From Sandaracinaceae bacterium (GTDB lineage Bacteria; Myxococcota_A; Polyangia; Polyangiales; Sandaracinaceae), in the NCBI GenBank assembly GCA_019637095.1, contig JAHBWG010000039.1, positions 22,472 to 86,471 on the forward strand: a stretch of DNA of 64,000 nucleotides. Direction: 5' to 3'. The position numbers and the translations under genes were made by a program. How positions within the stretch are numbered: position 1 is the stretch's first letter; the number at the start of each line of letters is the position of its first letter. Below the pieces are notes generated by a model that saw nothing but the letters and a program-made list of their open reading frames with translations, was not told where the DNA came from and made no database searches. Shown here piece after piece: positions 51,073 to 59,478 of the stretch.

Positions 51073-51890
51073 CCAGGGACGCGACGAAGGACGTGACGAA
51101 AGCCGCGACGAAGCCCGATCCGCCCCACGCGCTCGACCACTACCGGGACGCGGCCTACTACGACCACGCCTACCGGCGATACCGCGACGATCTCGCGTTC
51201 TACGTCGAGATGGCCACCGCGTTCGGCGGCCCGATCCTCGAGCTCGGCGGCGGCACCGGACGGATCAGCCTCGCCCTCGCGCGGGCCGGGCACGAGGTCG
51301 TGATGGTCGAGCGCATGCCATCGATGCTCGCCCGCGCGGCGCGCCGGCTCGCGAAGGCGCCGCGCGCGGTGCGCGCCCGCGTGACGACGCGCGAGGGGGA
51401 TCTGCGCGCCCTCGCGCTCGGGCAGACGTTCCCGCTCGTGATCGGGCCGTTCAACGTGCTGCAGCACCTCTACACGCGCGACGACGTCGAGCGCGCGCTC
51501 CGCGGGGTCCGCGAGCACCTCGCGCCGGGCGGCCGGTTCGCGTTCGACGTGCTCCTGCCCGAGCCGGGCGCGATGAGCCGCGACCCGTCGCGCTTCTACA
51601 AGAACCGCGCGATCCTCCACCCGACGACCCGGCAGCGGAGCGACTACGCCGAGGCGTTCGACTACGACCACGACACGCAGATCCTCACCACCGTCATCCG
51701 CTTCACGCCGCGCGACGGCGGCGCCCCGCACTACGATCGGCTCACGCAGCGCCAGTTCTTCCCGCGCGAGCTCGAGGCGCTGCTCCACTACAACGGCTTC
51801 GAGATCCTGCGCCACGACGGCGGCTTCACGGGCGAGCCGATCGACGAGCTCGCCGAGTCGCAGGTCGTGCTCGCGCGGCCGCGCCCGTGA
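51069..51890 (+). CDS. Class I SAM-dependent methyltransferase
   Basis: The 273-residue protein has an N-terminal extension, then PILELGGGTGRISLALARAG (motif I, SAM-binding GGGTGR), VMVERMPSMLARAARR and LVIGPFNVLQHLYTRDDVER, the latter typical of ubiquinone/menaquinone and small-molecule methyltransferases. The C-terminal half has RDPSRFYKNRAILHP and RQFFPRELEALLHYNGFEIL. The substrate is unknown. The ATG overlaps the stop of the preceding membrane protein, and it ends 7 bases from the convergent M4 protease gene. Confidence 0.85.
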   Translation: MTRDATKDVTKAATKPDPPHALDHYRDAAYYDHAYRRYRDDLAFYVEMATAFGGPILELGGGTGRISLALARAGHEVVMVERMPSMLARAARRLAKAPRAVRARVTTREGDLRALALGQTFPLVIGPFNVLQHLYTRDDVERALRGVREHLAPGGRFAFDVLLPEPGAMSRDPSRFYKNRAILHPTTRQRSDYAEAFDYDHDTQILTTVIRFTPRDGGAPHYDRLTQRQFFPRELEALLHYNGFEILRHDGGFTGEPIDELAESQVVLARPRP

Positions 51891-51897
51891 GCGCGCG

Positions 51898-54048
51898 TCA
51901 GGGGCAAGGAGCCGCGAGCATCTCGAGCTGATCGAGGATGAAGTAGAGCCGGTCGCGCTCCTCGTCGGCGGCGCCGTCGGAGGGGAGCTCCGCGCTCGAC
52001 ACGACGGCGCTCCGATCGTGGCTGTACGCGGTGCCTCCACCGGTCGCGCCGCGCGTCCACACGCGCGCGGCGGCGCCGCAGTGCTCGTGCCGGCTCGGGC
52101 CCATCGTGTCGTCGACGCGCACCAGCGCGCGATCGTGCGGCTGCCAGAGCAGCTGGACGTCGTAGGTCCGGTCGTCGACCGCGTTGCGGTAGCGGCAGCT
52201 CACCGCGTAGCCCGCGCCGCGGCGCCCGGTGCAGCCGACGCAGCTCGGCGCGCTCTGGCTGTCGAGGCGGATCGTCACGGCCGGGAACGCGCGCGCGCTG
52301 AAGGCCATCATCGCCGGGCACGTCGGCGTCTCGAGGGGCGCCGCGGGGAAGTCCGCGAGCACGGGCCCCGCGTCCCCGACCCCGCCGTCGGGCGGCTCGA
52401 TCCTCGTCTCCTCCACGCACGCGCCGGTCTCGGAGCGGAGCTGGAGGGGGTTGTAGTGATCGGGGCAGACGTCGTTGGCGTCCTCCCAGGAGTCCATGTC
52501 GCGATCCGGCTCGAGCAGGTCCACCTCCGCGAGCGCGTTGCGCAAGACGGCGCAGTCGTGCGGCGTGATGTAGTGGTGGTCGGCCGGCGAGGCGGTCTCG
52601 TAGATCAGGGTCGCGGCCGCCTCACGGTTACACGCCGCGGCGAGGTCGTCGGCGGCCTGGCGCAGCGTCGTCATGCGACCCGAGTACTCGGTGAGCGCGA
52701 TGTGGAGGATCTGCTCGACCTTCTCGTAGCCGATCCCGGCGTGCCGCACGCCGCCGACCTCGACGCCGTCGATCGTCGCGATCCAGAGCGCGTGGCTGAG
52801 GATGGTGCTGTTCGAGTGGACCTCGCCCCAGTCGTTGCTGTCATCGGCGGTCCAGGTCTCGGCGAGGAGGCGCCGCTCGTCGAAGCGCACCGGGTGCATC
52901 GTCCGGCGCGGGCTCTCGAGGTCGCGCACGACGAGCCCGCCGGGCCCGCGCACGCGCCACTCGTCGGCGCGCGTCGCGAGCATCGCGAACACGTCGGCGA
53001 GCGCCTCCCCGACCGCGCCGGGCTCGAGCGTGCCGGCGAGGTCGGTGTGCCGGTGGAGCAGCGCGTGGGCGACCTCGTGCTCGAACACGGCGCGGTCGTC
53101 GGCGTGATCGAGCGCGCCGGGGCCGAAGAAGAGCCGGCCCTCCTGCGCGGCCGCGTATCCGGACGCGGCGCCGAACCCCGTGAACGAGACGAGCGGGTTG
53201 CACGCGGCGTCGTCGCGATGGAGCGCCTCGAGGCGCTCGCAGCTCTCGAGCGCGAGCGCGTGCGCGCGCCGGGCGGCGGCGCTCGGATCGGGCACGAGCG
53301 GCGCCGTGTCGCGCGCGTCGTACACGCGGTTGGTCCGCTCCTCGCGGCAGCGCCGCTCGCTCGCGGCGCCGTGACAGTCCCACACCTCGCGGCCGATCGC
53401 GCGCCGCGCGAGCGGCTCGATCATGCGGATCATCCCGTCGTTCGCGTCGACGTAGTAGACGCGCGGGCGGTGCGCGACGTGATCGTCGAGCACGACGCGG
53501 AAGTGCAGGATCGCGGGTGCCGGCTCGCCGACGAGCATGCGCGGCATCACGAAGCGGAGCTCCGGCGTACCGCGGACCTCGAGCCCCGACTCGCGGCCCA
53601 TCACCTGCGCGACGGCGTCCTCGCGCCGGACGAGCGGCACGTTGGAGCCCATGACCATGCTCGGCACGCGCACGGTGATCGCGAGCACCCACTCGCGCAC
53701 CGCGTGCACGCGGACCTCGGCGCCCTCGATGGGGATCCCCGCGCTCTCGAGCGGGAACACGACCGTGGCGCCGTGTCGCCCGACGACGCGGCCCGCGCCG
53801 TAGCTCACGCCGGGCGGGAGCTCGACGCGCACGGGCGGCGCGGCGAGGAACGACGTCGCGCGCGCGGTCAGCGAGCTGCCCGCGGGGAGCGCCCACTGGC
53901 CGCGATAGCGGCGCAGGACCTCGCCCTCGCGGTGCTCGGAGTAGCCGCCCGGGCGCTGGATGAAGCCGCCGCCGCCTCCGTCGCAGGCCCAGAGGAGCGA
54001 GGCGGCGAAGAGGACCCCGGCGCCGGAGCGCAGGAGGAAGCGATGCAT
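51898..54048 (-). CDS. Secreted M4 (thermolysin-like) metalloprotease with TSP3 motif
   Basis: The 716-residue exported protease begins with a lipoprotein-like signal (SLLWAC), then a propeptide-like region with FTP-type character. The catalytic domain has HEVAH (VFEHEVAHALLHR), the third zinc ligand Glu in VGEALADVFAML and HSNSTILSHALWI, the M4 active-site His/Asn block. After that a TSP3-type calcium motif appears (DRDMDSWEDANDVCPD), then a ~150-residue C-terminal part with four cysteines. Start by the Met at 54048. Predatory myxobacteria secrete many such proteases; extracellular lysis is an inference. It is convergent with the methyltransferase gene and divergent from the operon at 54178. 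Confidence 0.87.
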   Translation of the reverse strand: MHRFLLRSGAGVLFAASLLWACDGGGGGFIQRPGGYSEHREGEVLRRYRGQWALPAGSSLTARATSFLAAPPVRVELPPGVSYGAGRVVGRHGATVVFPLESAGIPIEGAEVRVHAVREWVLAITVRVPSMVMGSNVPLVRREDAVAQVMGRESGLEVRGTPELRFVMPRMLVGEPAPAILHFRVVLDDHVAHRPRVYYVDANDGMIRMIEPLARRAIGREVWDCHGAASERRCREERTNRVYDARDTAPLVPDPSAAARRAHALALESCERLEALHRDDAACNPLVSFTGFGAASGYAAAQEGRLFFGPGALDHADDRAVFEHEVAHALLHRHTDLAGTLEPGAVGEALADVFAMLATRADEWRVRGPGGLVVRDLESPRRTMHPVRFDERRLLAETWTADDSNDWGEVHSNSTILSHALWIATIDGVEVGGVRHAGIGYEKVEQILHIALTEYSGRMTTLRQAADDLAAACNREAAATLIYETASPADHHYITPHDCAVLRNALAEVDLLEPDRDMDSWEDANDVCPDHYNPLQLRSETGACVEETRIEPPDGGVGDAGPVLADFPAAPLETPTCPAMMAFSARAFPAVTIRLDSQSAPSCVGCTGRRGAGYAVSCRYRNAVDDRTYDVQLLWQPHDRALVRVDDTMGPSRHEHCGAAARVWTRGATGGGTAYSHDRSAVVSSAELPSDGAADEERDRLYFILDQLEMLAAPCP

Positions 54049-54177
54049 GGCGGGAGTCTGACACAGCTCCGCGCCGCGATCCGCGCCCGGCGACTCGAGC
54101 GCCCGCGCAGCGCGGAGTGGGGGCGGGAATCGAGCGCCCGGAGCGCGCCGTTGTGGCGCTGCGTTCGGGAGGTGAGC

Positions 54178-55908
54178 TTGGAGCGAGAGGGAGGCGACCG
54201 GCTCGTCGAGTCGGTAGAGAGCACGCGTGTGCGCGCGCGCCGCGTCGGGGCGCTCGCGCGCTGGCTCGACGCGATGCCGTATGCGGCGCTCGGCGGCGCG
54301 GCGCTCGCCGCCGCGCGCGGGCTCGTGTGGCCGAGCGGCGCGCTCGATCCCGCCCTCGCCGGGACGCCGCGCGCGGCGATCCTCTCCGCATGCGGCGCGC
54401 TCGCGACCGCCGCGATCGCGGCGCTCGTCGCCTACCGGCGCGCACGGATGCCGCCGCTCGCCGCCGCGCGCGCGATCGACGCGCACCTCGGGCTCACCGA
54501 CGTGGTGGCGAGCGGCCACGCGCTGTCGCGCGACGCCGCGCCGGGGCCGGCGGCGGCGCTCGCGATCGAGCGCGCGCGCCGCGCCGTGAGCGCGCTCGAT
54601 CCCGCCGCCGTGTTCCCCGTGACCGCGCCCTCGTGGCGCCCGCGGCGAGCGCTCCTCGGCGCGCTCGCGCTCGTGGTCGGCGTCGCGATCGGGACGCTCG
54701 ATGGCGCCGTGGTGAGCGCGCTCGTCACGCCGCCGACCCCCGAAGAGCGCGCCGCCGCCGAGGCGCTCGAGGCCGCGGCCCGCGCGCTCGAAGAGGAGAT
54801 CGAGGCGCGAGAGGAGACGCGAGCTCCGAGGCCCGATCCGGCGCGCACCCCCGACCCCGAGCGCGCCGCCGATCGCGCGCTCGCCGCGCAGGCCCGCGCG
54901 GCGGCGGCCGCCGCGCAGCGCGGCGATCGCGACGCGGCGCTGTCCGCCCTGCGCGCGATCGAGGCGGCGCGCGAGGGCGCGCGCGAGCGGGCGCGGAGCA
55001 CGCGAGACTCCCTCGCCGCGCTCGCGTCCGCGCTCGGCGCGCCCCCGCGCGCGACCGGGAGCGAGGCGACGCCGACGGCAGCCGATCAGGCGCGGGAGCT
55101 CGCCCGCCTGCTCCGTCCGCGCGCGGACGAGGTGGACCCCGCGACCGACGCGCAGCGGCGCGCAGAGGAGCGGCGGGCCCTCGAGCGCCTCGAGCGCGCC
55201 GCCGAGCGCGCCGCCCGGCGCGGCGAGGACGGGCTCGCCGAGGCGCTGCGCCGGGCGCGCGACGCGCTGTCCGGAGGCGACCGCGACGGCGCGGCGCAGG
55301 CGCTCGAAGGCGCCGCCGGCGCGCTCGATCAGTTGGAGGACGCTCTCGCGGAGGCCCGCAGCGCGCTCGCTCGGCGCGCGAGCCTCGACGCGCTCGCGGC
55401 GGAGGTCGAGCGCACCCTGCAGCTCGCGCGCCTCGGCCGCGAGACCGACGAGGGCGAGGACGCCGACGCGTTCCTGGACCCGCGCCGCGGATCGGGCGGG
55501 CCGCCGAGCGAGGGCGCCTCGTCGGGCACCGGCGCGCGCCCGCTCTCGGCCGCGATCCTCGATCGGCTGACCGCGCTCGGGCTCGCGGAGGGACCGACGG
55601 TGAGCCCGCGAGGCTCCGGCGGCGGGCCAAGGCGCACCGGGCGCCCCGAGCGCGCCGTGCCCGTCGAGCGCGCCGCTCACGCGCCCTCGCACGTCGAGCG
55701 CGCGGGCACGCGCGCCGTCGCGGCGCTCGAGGGGCTCGGCCGGAGCGGCGATCCGAGCGAAGCGCTGCGCGAGGTCTACCCGAGCTACGGCGTCGACGCC
55801 GAAGAGGCGCTCGCGAGCGAGCGCATCCCCGCCGCGCGGCGGCGCACCGTGCGCCGCTACTTCGAGTCCATCCGTCCCGACCAAGACCGTGAGGAGGTGC
55901 CCCGATGA
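54178..55908 (+). CDS. Membrane protein with long helical C-terminus, DUF4175-like
   Basis: The first gene of the MoxR operon, 576 residues. Two hydrophobic segments occur near residues 30-55 and 70-85, a third near 155-175 (RALLGALALVVGVAIGTLDG), then ~400 residues of Ala/Arg/Glu helices. This layout matches proteins called DUF4175/TIGR02302 that accompany MoxR operons, but the match is tentative. A TTG at 54178 follows GGGAGG by five bases and is preferred over a GTG at 54172. The C-terminal segment VYPSYGVDAEEALASERIPA is conserved-looking. Its stop overlaps the MoxR ATG. Confidence 0.65.
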   Translation: MEREGGDRLVESVESTRVRARRVGALARWLDAMPYAALGGAALAAARGLVWPSGALDPALAGTPRAAILSACGALATAAIAALVAYRRARMPPLAAARAIDAHLGLTDVVASGHALSRDAAPGPAAALAIERARRAVSALDPAAVFPVTAPSWRPRRALLGALALVVGVAIGTLDGAVVSALVTPPTPEERAAAEALEAAARALEEEIEAREETRAPRPDPARTPDPERAADRALAAQARAAAAAAQRGDRDAALSALRAIEAAREGARERARSTRDSLAALASALGAPPRATGSEATPTAADQARELARLLRPRADEVDPATDAQRRAEERRALERLERAAERAARRGEDGLAEALRRARDALSGGDRDGAAQALEGAAGALDQLEDALAEARSALARRASLDALAAEVERTLQLARLGRETDEGEDADAFLDPRRGSGGPPSEGASSGTGARPLSAAILDRLTALGLAEGPTVSPRGSGGGPRRTGRPERAVPVERAAHAPSHVERAGTRAVAALEGLGRSGDPSEALREVYPSYGVDAEEALASERIPAARRRTVRRYFESIRPDQDREEVPR

Positions 55909-56924
55909 GCCGAGCCGCCGAAGCTTCGTACCCGAGCCGCCCCGACGAGTCGGGGCCCCTCCCGAGCGCCGAGGCCTTCGAGCGGCGCCTCGAGGAGGGC
56001 CGCCGACTCGGCGAGGCGCTCCTCGCGGGGCTCTCGGACGCGATCCACGGACAGCAAGCCACGTTGACACACGTCGTGACGTGCCTGCTCGCCGGAGGCC
56101 ACGTGCTGCTCGAGGGCGCGCCCGGCCTCGGCAAGACGCAGATCGTCCGCACCCTCGCCGCCCTCGTCGACGGCTCGTTCGCGCGCATCCAGTTCACGCC
56201 GGACCTGATGCCCTCGGACGTGCTCGGCACGAGCCTCGTCTCGACCGACGGCGATGGCCGGCGTGACTTCCGCTACCGCGAGGGCCCCATCTTCGCGAAC
56301 CTCGTCCTGGCCGACGAGATCAACCGCGCGACGCCCAAGACGCAGAGCGCGCTGCTCGAGGCGATGGGCGAGCGGACGGTGTCGGTCGACGGACGCCCGA
56401 GGCCGCTGCCGGACCCGTTCTTCGTCCTCGCGACCGAGAACCCGATCGAGATGGAGGGCGTCTTCCCGCTACCCGAGGCGCAGCTCGACCGCTTCCTGAT
56501 GAAGCTCGTGCTCGGGATGCCGAGCCTGGAGGCGCTCACGCAGATCGGCGCGCGGCCGAGCGAGCCGGCGCGACCGGCGCCGATCACCGACACCGTCACC
56601 CTCGCCCGCGCCGCGCAGACGGCGCGCCACGTCGCCGCCGCGCCGCACGTGCTCTCGTACGCGGCGCGCCTGGTCGCCGGCTCGCACGCGCTGCCCGAGG
56701 TGCGGTACGGCGCGGGTCCGCGGGCCGTGCAGGCGCTCATGGCGTGCGGCCGCGTCCGCGCGATGCTCGACGGCCGCCCCGCCGTCGGCGTCGCGGACGT
56801 GCGGGCGGTCGCGCCGCACGTGCTCGGGCACCGCGTCGTGCTCGGGTTCGAGGCGGAGGCCCGCGGGCGCCGCGCACCGGACGTCGTGGGCGCGCTGCTC
56901 GAGACCGTCGCGGAGGCGCCGTGA
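55905..56924 (+). CDS. MoxR-family AAA+ ATPase
   Basis: The 339-residue chaperone-like ATPase carries Walker A GAPGLGKT (residues 71-78), Walker B LVLADEIN (133-140) and sensor FVLATENPIEMEGVFPLPEAQLDRF, the family signature. MoxR proteins work with von Willebrand A proteins to activate or assemble metal enzymes or envelope complexes. The partners are directly downstream. The ATG follows GAGGAGG and overlaps the previous stop. The C-terminal helical lid includes VRYGAGPRAVQALMACGRV. Confidence 0.94.
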   Translation: MSRAAEASYPSRPDESGPLPSAEAFERRLEEGRRLGEALLAGLSDAIHGQQATLTHVVTCLLAGGHVLLEGAPGLGKTQIVRTLAALVDGSFARIQFTPDLMPSDVLGTSLVSTDGDGRRDFRYREGPIFANLVLADEINRATPKTQSALLEAMGERTVSVDGRPRPLPDPFFVLATENPIEMEGVFPLPEAQLDRFLMKLVLGMPSLEALTQIGARPSEPARPAPITDTVTLARAAQTARHVAAAPHVLSYAARLVAGSHALPEVRYGAGPRAVQALMACGRVRAMLDGRPAVGVADVRAVAPHVLGHRVVLGFEAEARGRRAPDVVGALLETVAEAP

Positions 56925-57838
56925 GCGCGCCGCTCGGCCCCGACGATCCGCTCCTGGGCGCGGGCGTCGCGGAGCGGCTCGCGAGGCTCTCGCTCCTCGC
57001 CCAGCGGCTCCCCGAAGCGCGGCGGCGCGGGCAGCGGCGCACGCGACGGATCGGCCACGGCACCGACGCCATCGACGAGCGCGCCTACGAGCCCGGCGAC
57101 GATCCGCGGCGCATCGACTGGTCGGCGTTCGCGCGCTTCGAGCGCCTCCTCGTGCGCGTGGTCGCCGACGAGGCGCCGCTGCGCCTCGGCCTCCTCCTCG
57201 ACACGAGCGCGTCGATGGGCTTCGGCACGATGGACACGCCGACGAAGCTCACCCAAGCGTGCCGTGTCGCGGCGGGGCTCGCGGCGGTCGCCGCCGGCGC
57301 GGAGGACCGGGTGGCGCTGACGTGCGCGGGCCCGGGACCTTCGCTGCGCGTCGCGGGCGGCGCCCGCGGCCTCGGGCGCCTGCTCGGCGCGCTCGCGCCG
57401 CTCACCGCCTCGGGCCCGACGCGGCTCGCCGCGGCGGCGCGCGGGATGCGCGGGCTGCTCGGCGGCCGCGGCCTCGTCGTGGTGCTGAGCGACCTCTGGG
57501 ACCCCGACGGCGCGCTCGCCGCCGCCGACGCGCTGCGCGGCGCGGGCCACGAGGTCGTCCTCGCGCGCGTGCTCTCGTCGTTCGAGCGCCGGCCCGACGG
57601 GATCGACGGGCTGACCCTCGAGGACGCGGAGACCGGCGAGCTGGTGACGCTGCCTCCATCGGGCGCGCTCGAGCGCTACCTCGCGGCGTTCGCCGCCCAC
57701 GAGGCCGCGCTCGCGGAGGGGGCGCGAGCGCTCGGCGCGCTCCTTCTGCCGATCGACGCCGCCGAGCCGTTCGACGCGGTGGTCCTGCGCGCGCTCGAGC
57801 GCGGCGTCCTCTCGCGACGGAGCGCGGCCGGATGCTGA
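56921..57838 (+). CDS. DUF58 (vWA-like) protein
   Basis: The 305-residue protein carries the DUF58 signature YEPGDDPRRIDWSAFARFERL near 50-70, and a von Willebrand A-type MIDAS (LLLDTSASMGFG) near 85. DUF58 proteins are partners of MoxR ATPases and have no membrane anchor. The core Rossmann-like strands are VVVLSDLWDPDGAL and VVLARVLSSFE. Start is GTG, overlapping MoxR. Its stop overlaps the next gene. Confidence 0.9.
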   Translation: MSAPLGPDDPLLGAGVAERLARLSLLAQRLPEARRRGQRRTRRIGHGTDAIDERAYEPGDDPRRIDWSAFARFERLLVRVVADEAPLRLGLLLDTSASMGFGTMDTPTKLTQACRVAAGLAAVAAGAEDRVALTCAGPGPSLRVAGGARGLGRLLGALAPLTASGPTRLAAAARGMRGLLGGRGLVVVLSDLWDPDGALAAADALRGAGHEVVLARVLSSFERRPDGIDGLTLEDAETGELVTLPPSGALERYLAAFAAHEAALAEGARALGALLLPIDAAEPFDAVVLRALERGVLSRRSAAGC

Positions 57839-59478
57839 TGCGGCCGTGGCTGGTGGTCGGCCTCGCGTTGCTCGTGCCGATCCTGATCGCGTTCCTCTAC
57901 CGCACGCAGGATCGCGTCGCCTCGGTGCCCTCGACCCTGCTGTTCCGCCAGATCGCGCTCGTGCGCGCGCGCACGCGCCGGCTCCGGGATCTCCTCTCGC
58001 GGCTCGCCTTCTTCGCGTGCCTCGCCGGCGTCGCCGCGCTCGTCCTCGCGGCCGCCGAGCCGCGCGGCATCGACGATCCGCGCACGATCGTGATCGTGGC
58101 GGACGTGTCCGCGTCCATGGGCGGCGCGACGGAGCGGGAGCTCCGCGATCAGGTGCAGCGTCTCTTGCGTACCACGAACGGACGGGACATGGTCGCGCTC
58201 GTCGCCGCCGGCGCGAGGCCGCGCGTGCTCAGCGGACCGAGCGGTGACGCGACGGCCCTCGCGGACGCGGCGCGCGCGCTCACCGCGGAGCGCGGCGAGG
58301 CGGATCTCGGGGCCGCGCTGCGGCTCGCGGACGCGCTCCTCGACGGCGCCTACCGCCCCCGGATCTGGCTCGTGTCCGACGGAGGGCGCCCGATCCACGA
58401 CGAGACGCTCGCCCTCGCCGCACCGCTCCGCGTACTGCGCGTCGGCGCGGACCGCGACAACGTCGGCGTCGCCGTGCTCGCGGCGCGCGCGCCGCTCGAC
58501 GCGGCGAGCGACGAGGAGCGCGAGGTGCTCGCGACGGTGGTCGCGTCCGGGGGGCGCGCGCGCCACGTCTCGCTCGTGCTCGAGGCCGACGGCGTCGAGC
58601 TCGCGCGGCGTTCACTGGAGGTGCCGGGCGGCGCCTCGGTCGAGGCGACGTTCCGGCTGCGCGTCGCCGCGCGCGAGCTCGCCGCGCGGGTCACGCCCAC
58701 CGACGGCGGCGCGGACGCCCTCCCCTCCGACGACGTCGCCCGCCTCGCGCTCGGCGCCGCGCGCGCGCAGCGCGCGGTGCTCGTCGCGCCCGAGGCGCAC
58801 CCGGCCGCGTTCTTCGCGGAGCGCGCGCTCCGCGCGGCGGGCATCGCCGCGATCACGCGCTACGCGCCAGCCGACGCGCCGCGCGCCCTCGACGAAGGCG
58901 CGATCGCGGTCGTCGTCGGCGCCGCGCCGGCGCACCGGATCGGCGGACCGACGCTGTTCCTCGACGCCCGCACCGGCGCCATCCCCGTGGCGATCGGCGC
59001 GCCGCTCGGGGCCGGGGCGACGGCGCTGCGCTCGATCGATCGAGCGCACACCCTCGCGCGGGGCGTGGAGCTCGACGGAGCGACCATCGCGCGCGCCACG
59101 CCGGTCGAGCTCGGCCCGCGGGACGAGGCGATCGTCGAGCTCGACGGCGGCACCGTCCTCGCGGCCGGCGGCGCCGGCGGCGATCGCTGGGTCTTCCTCG
59201 GCGTCGACCCGACGGGCTCGGACCTCGTCCTGCGCGTCGCCTTCCCGGTGCTCGTCGCGAACGCCGTCGCCGCCCTGAGCGGCGCCGCGGACGAGCGCGT
59301 CGCCGAGACCCTCCCGCGCGACGAGTCGGCGCTCGCGGCGAGCGCCGCGCTCGCGTCCGCGCCGCCGCTGCGCGAGCCCTTCCCTTGGCCCGTGGGCCTG
59401 CCGTTCGCGCTCGCCGGCCTCGCCGCGGTCGTGCTCTCGCTCGAGGGGCTCGCGTACCTCCGGGGGTACGCGCGATGA
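57838..59478 (+). CDS. BatA-like vWA membrane protein
   Basis: The 546-residue protein begins with the aerotolerance-regulator (BatA) N-terminal fold: transmembrane segments at about 5-22 and 55-75, with SVPSTLLFRQIALVRARTRR between. A vWA domain has the MIDAS VADVSASMGGA near residue 88. A transmembrane helix ends the protein (LPFALAGLAAVVLSLEGLAYL). It probably sits in the inner membrane with the vWA domain exposed. ATG at 57838 overlaps the DUF58 stop (TGATG), and an in-frame ATG at 57832 would add two residues. Its stop overlaps the next gene. Confidence 0.85.
   Translation: MRPWLVVGLALLVPILIAFLYRTQDRVASVPSTLLFRQIALVRARTRRLRDLLSRLAFFACLAGVAALVLAAAEPRGIDDPRTIVIVADVSASMGGATERELRDQVQRLLRTTNGRDMVALVAAGARPRVLSGPSGDATALADAARALTAERGEADLGAALRLADALLDGAYRPRIWLVSDGGRPIHDETLALAAPLRVLRVGADRDNVGVAVLAARAPLDAASDEEREVLATVVASGGRARHVSLVLEADGVELARRSLEVPGGASVEATFRLRVAARELAARVTPTDGGADALPSDDVARLALGAARAQRAVLVAPEAHPAAFFAERALRAAGIAAITRYAPADAPRALDEGAIAVVVGAAPAHRIGGPTLFLDARTGAIPVAIGAPLGAGATALRSIDRAHTLARGVELDGATIARATPVELGPRDEAIVELDGGTVLAAGGAGGDRWVFLGVDPTGSDLVLRVAFPVLVANAVAALSGAADERVAETLPRDESALAASAALASAPPLREPFPWPVGLPFALAGLAAVVLSLEGLAYLRGYAR

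Noticed and set aside
52018..55908. DUF4175-like gene starting far upstream at 52018
   Set aside because: That part is antisense to the M4 protease with its HEVAH motif; a TTG at 54178 with a GGGAGG site starts the real protein.
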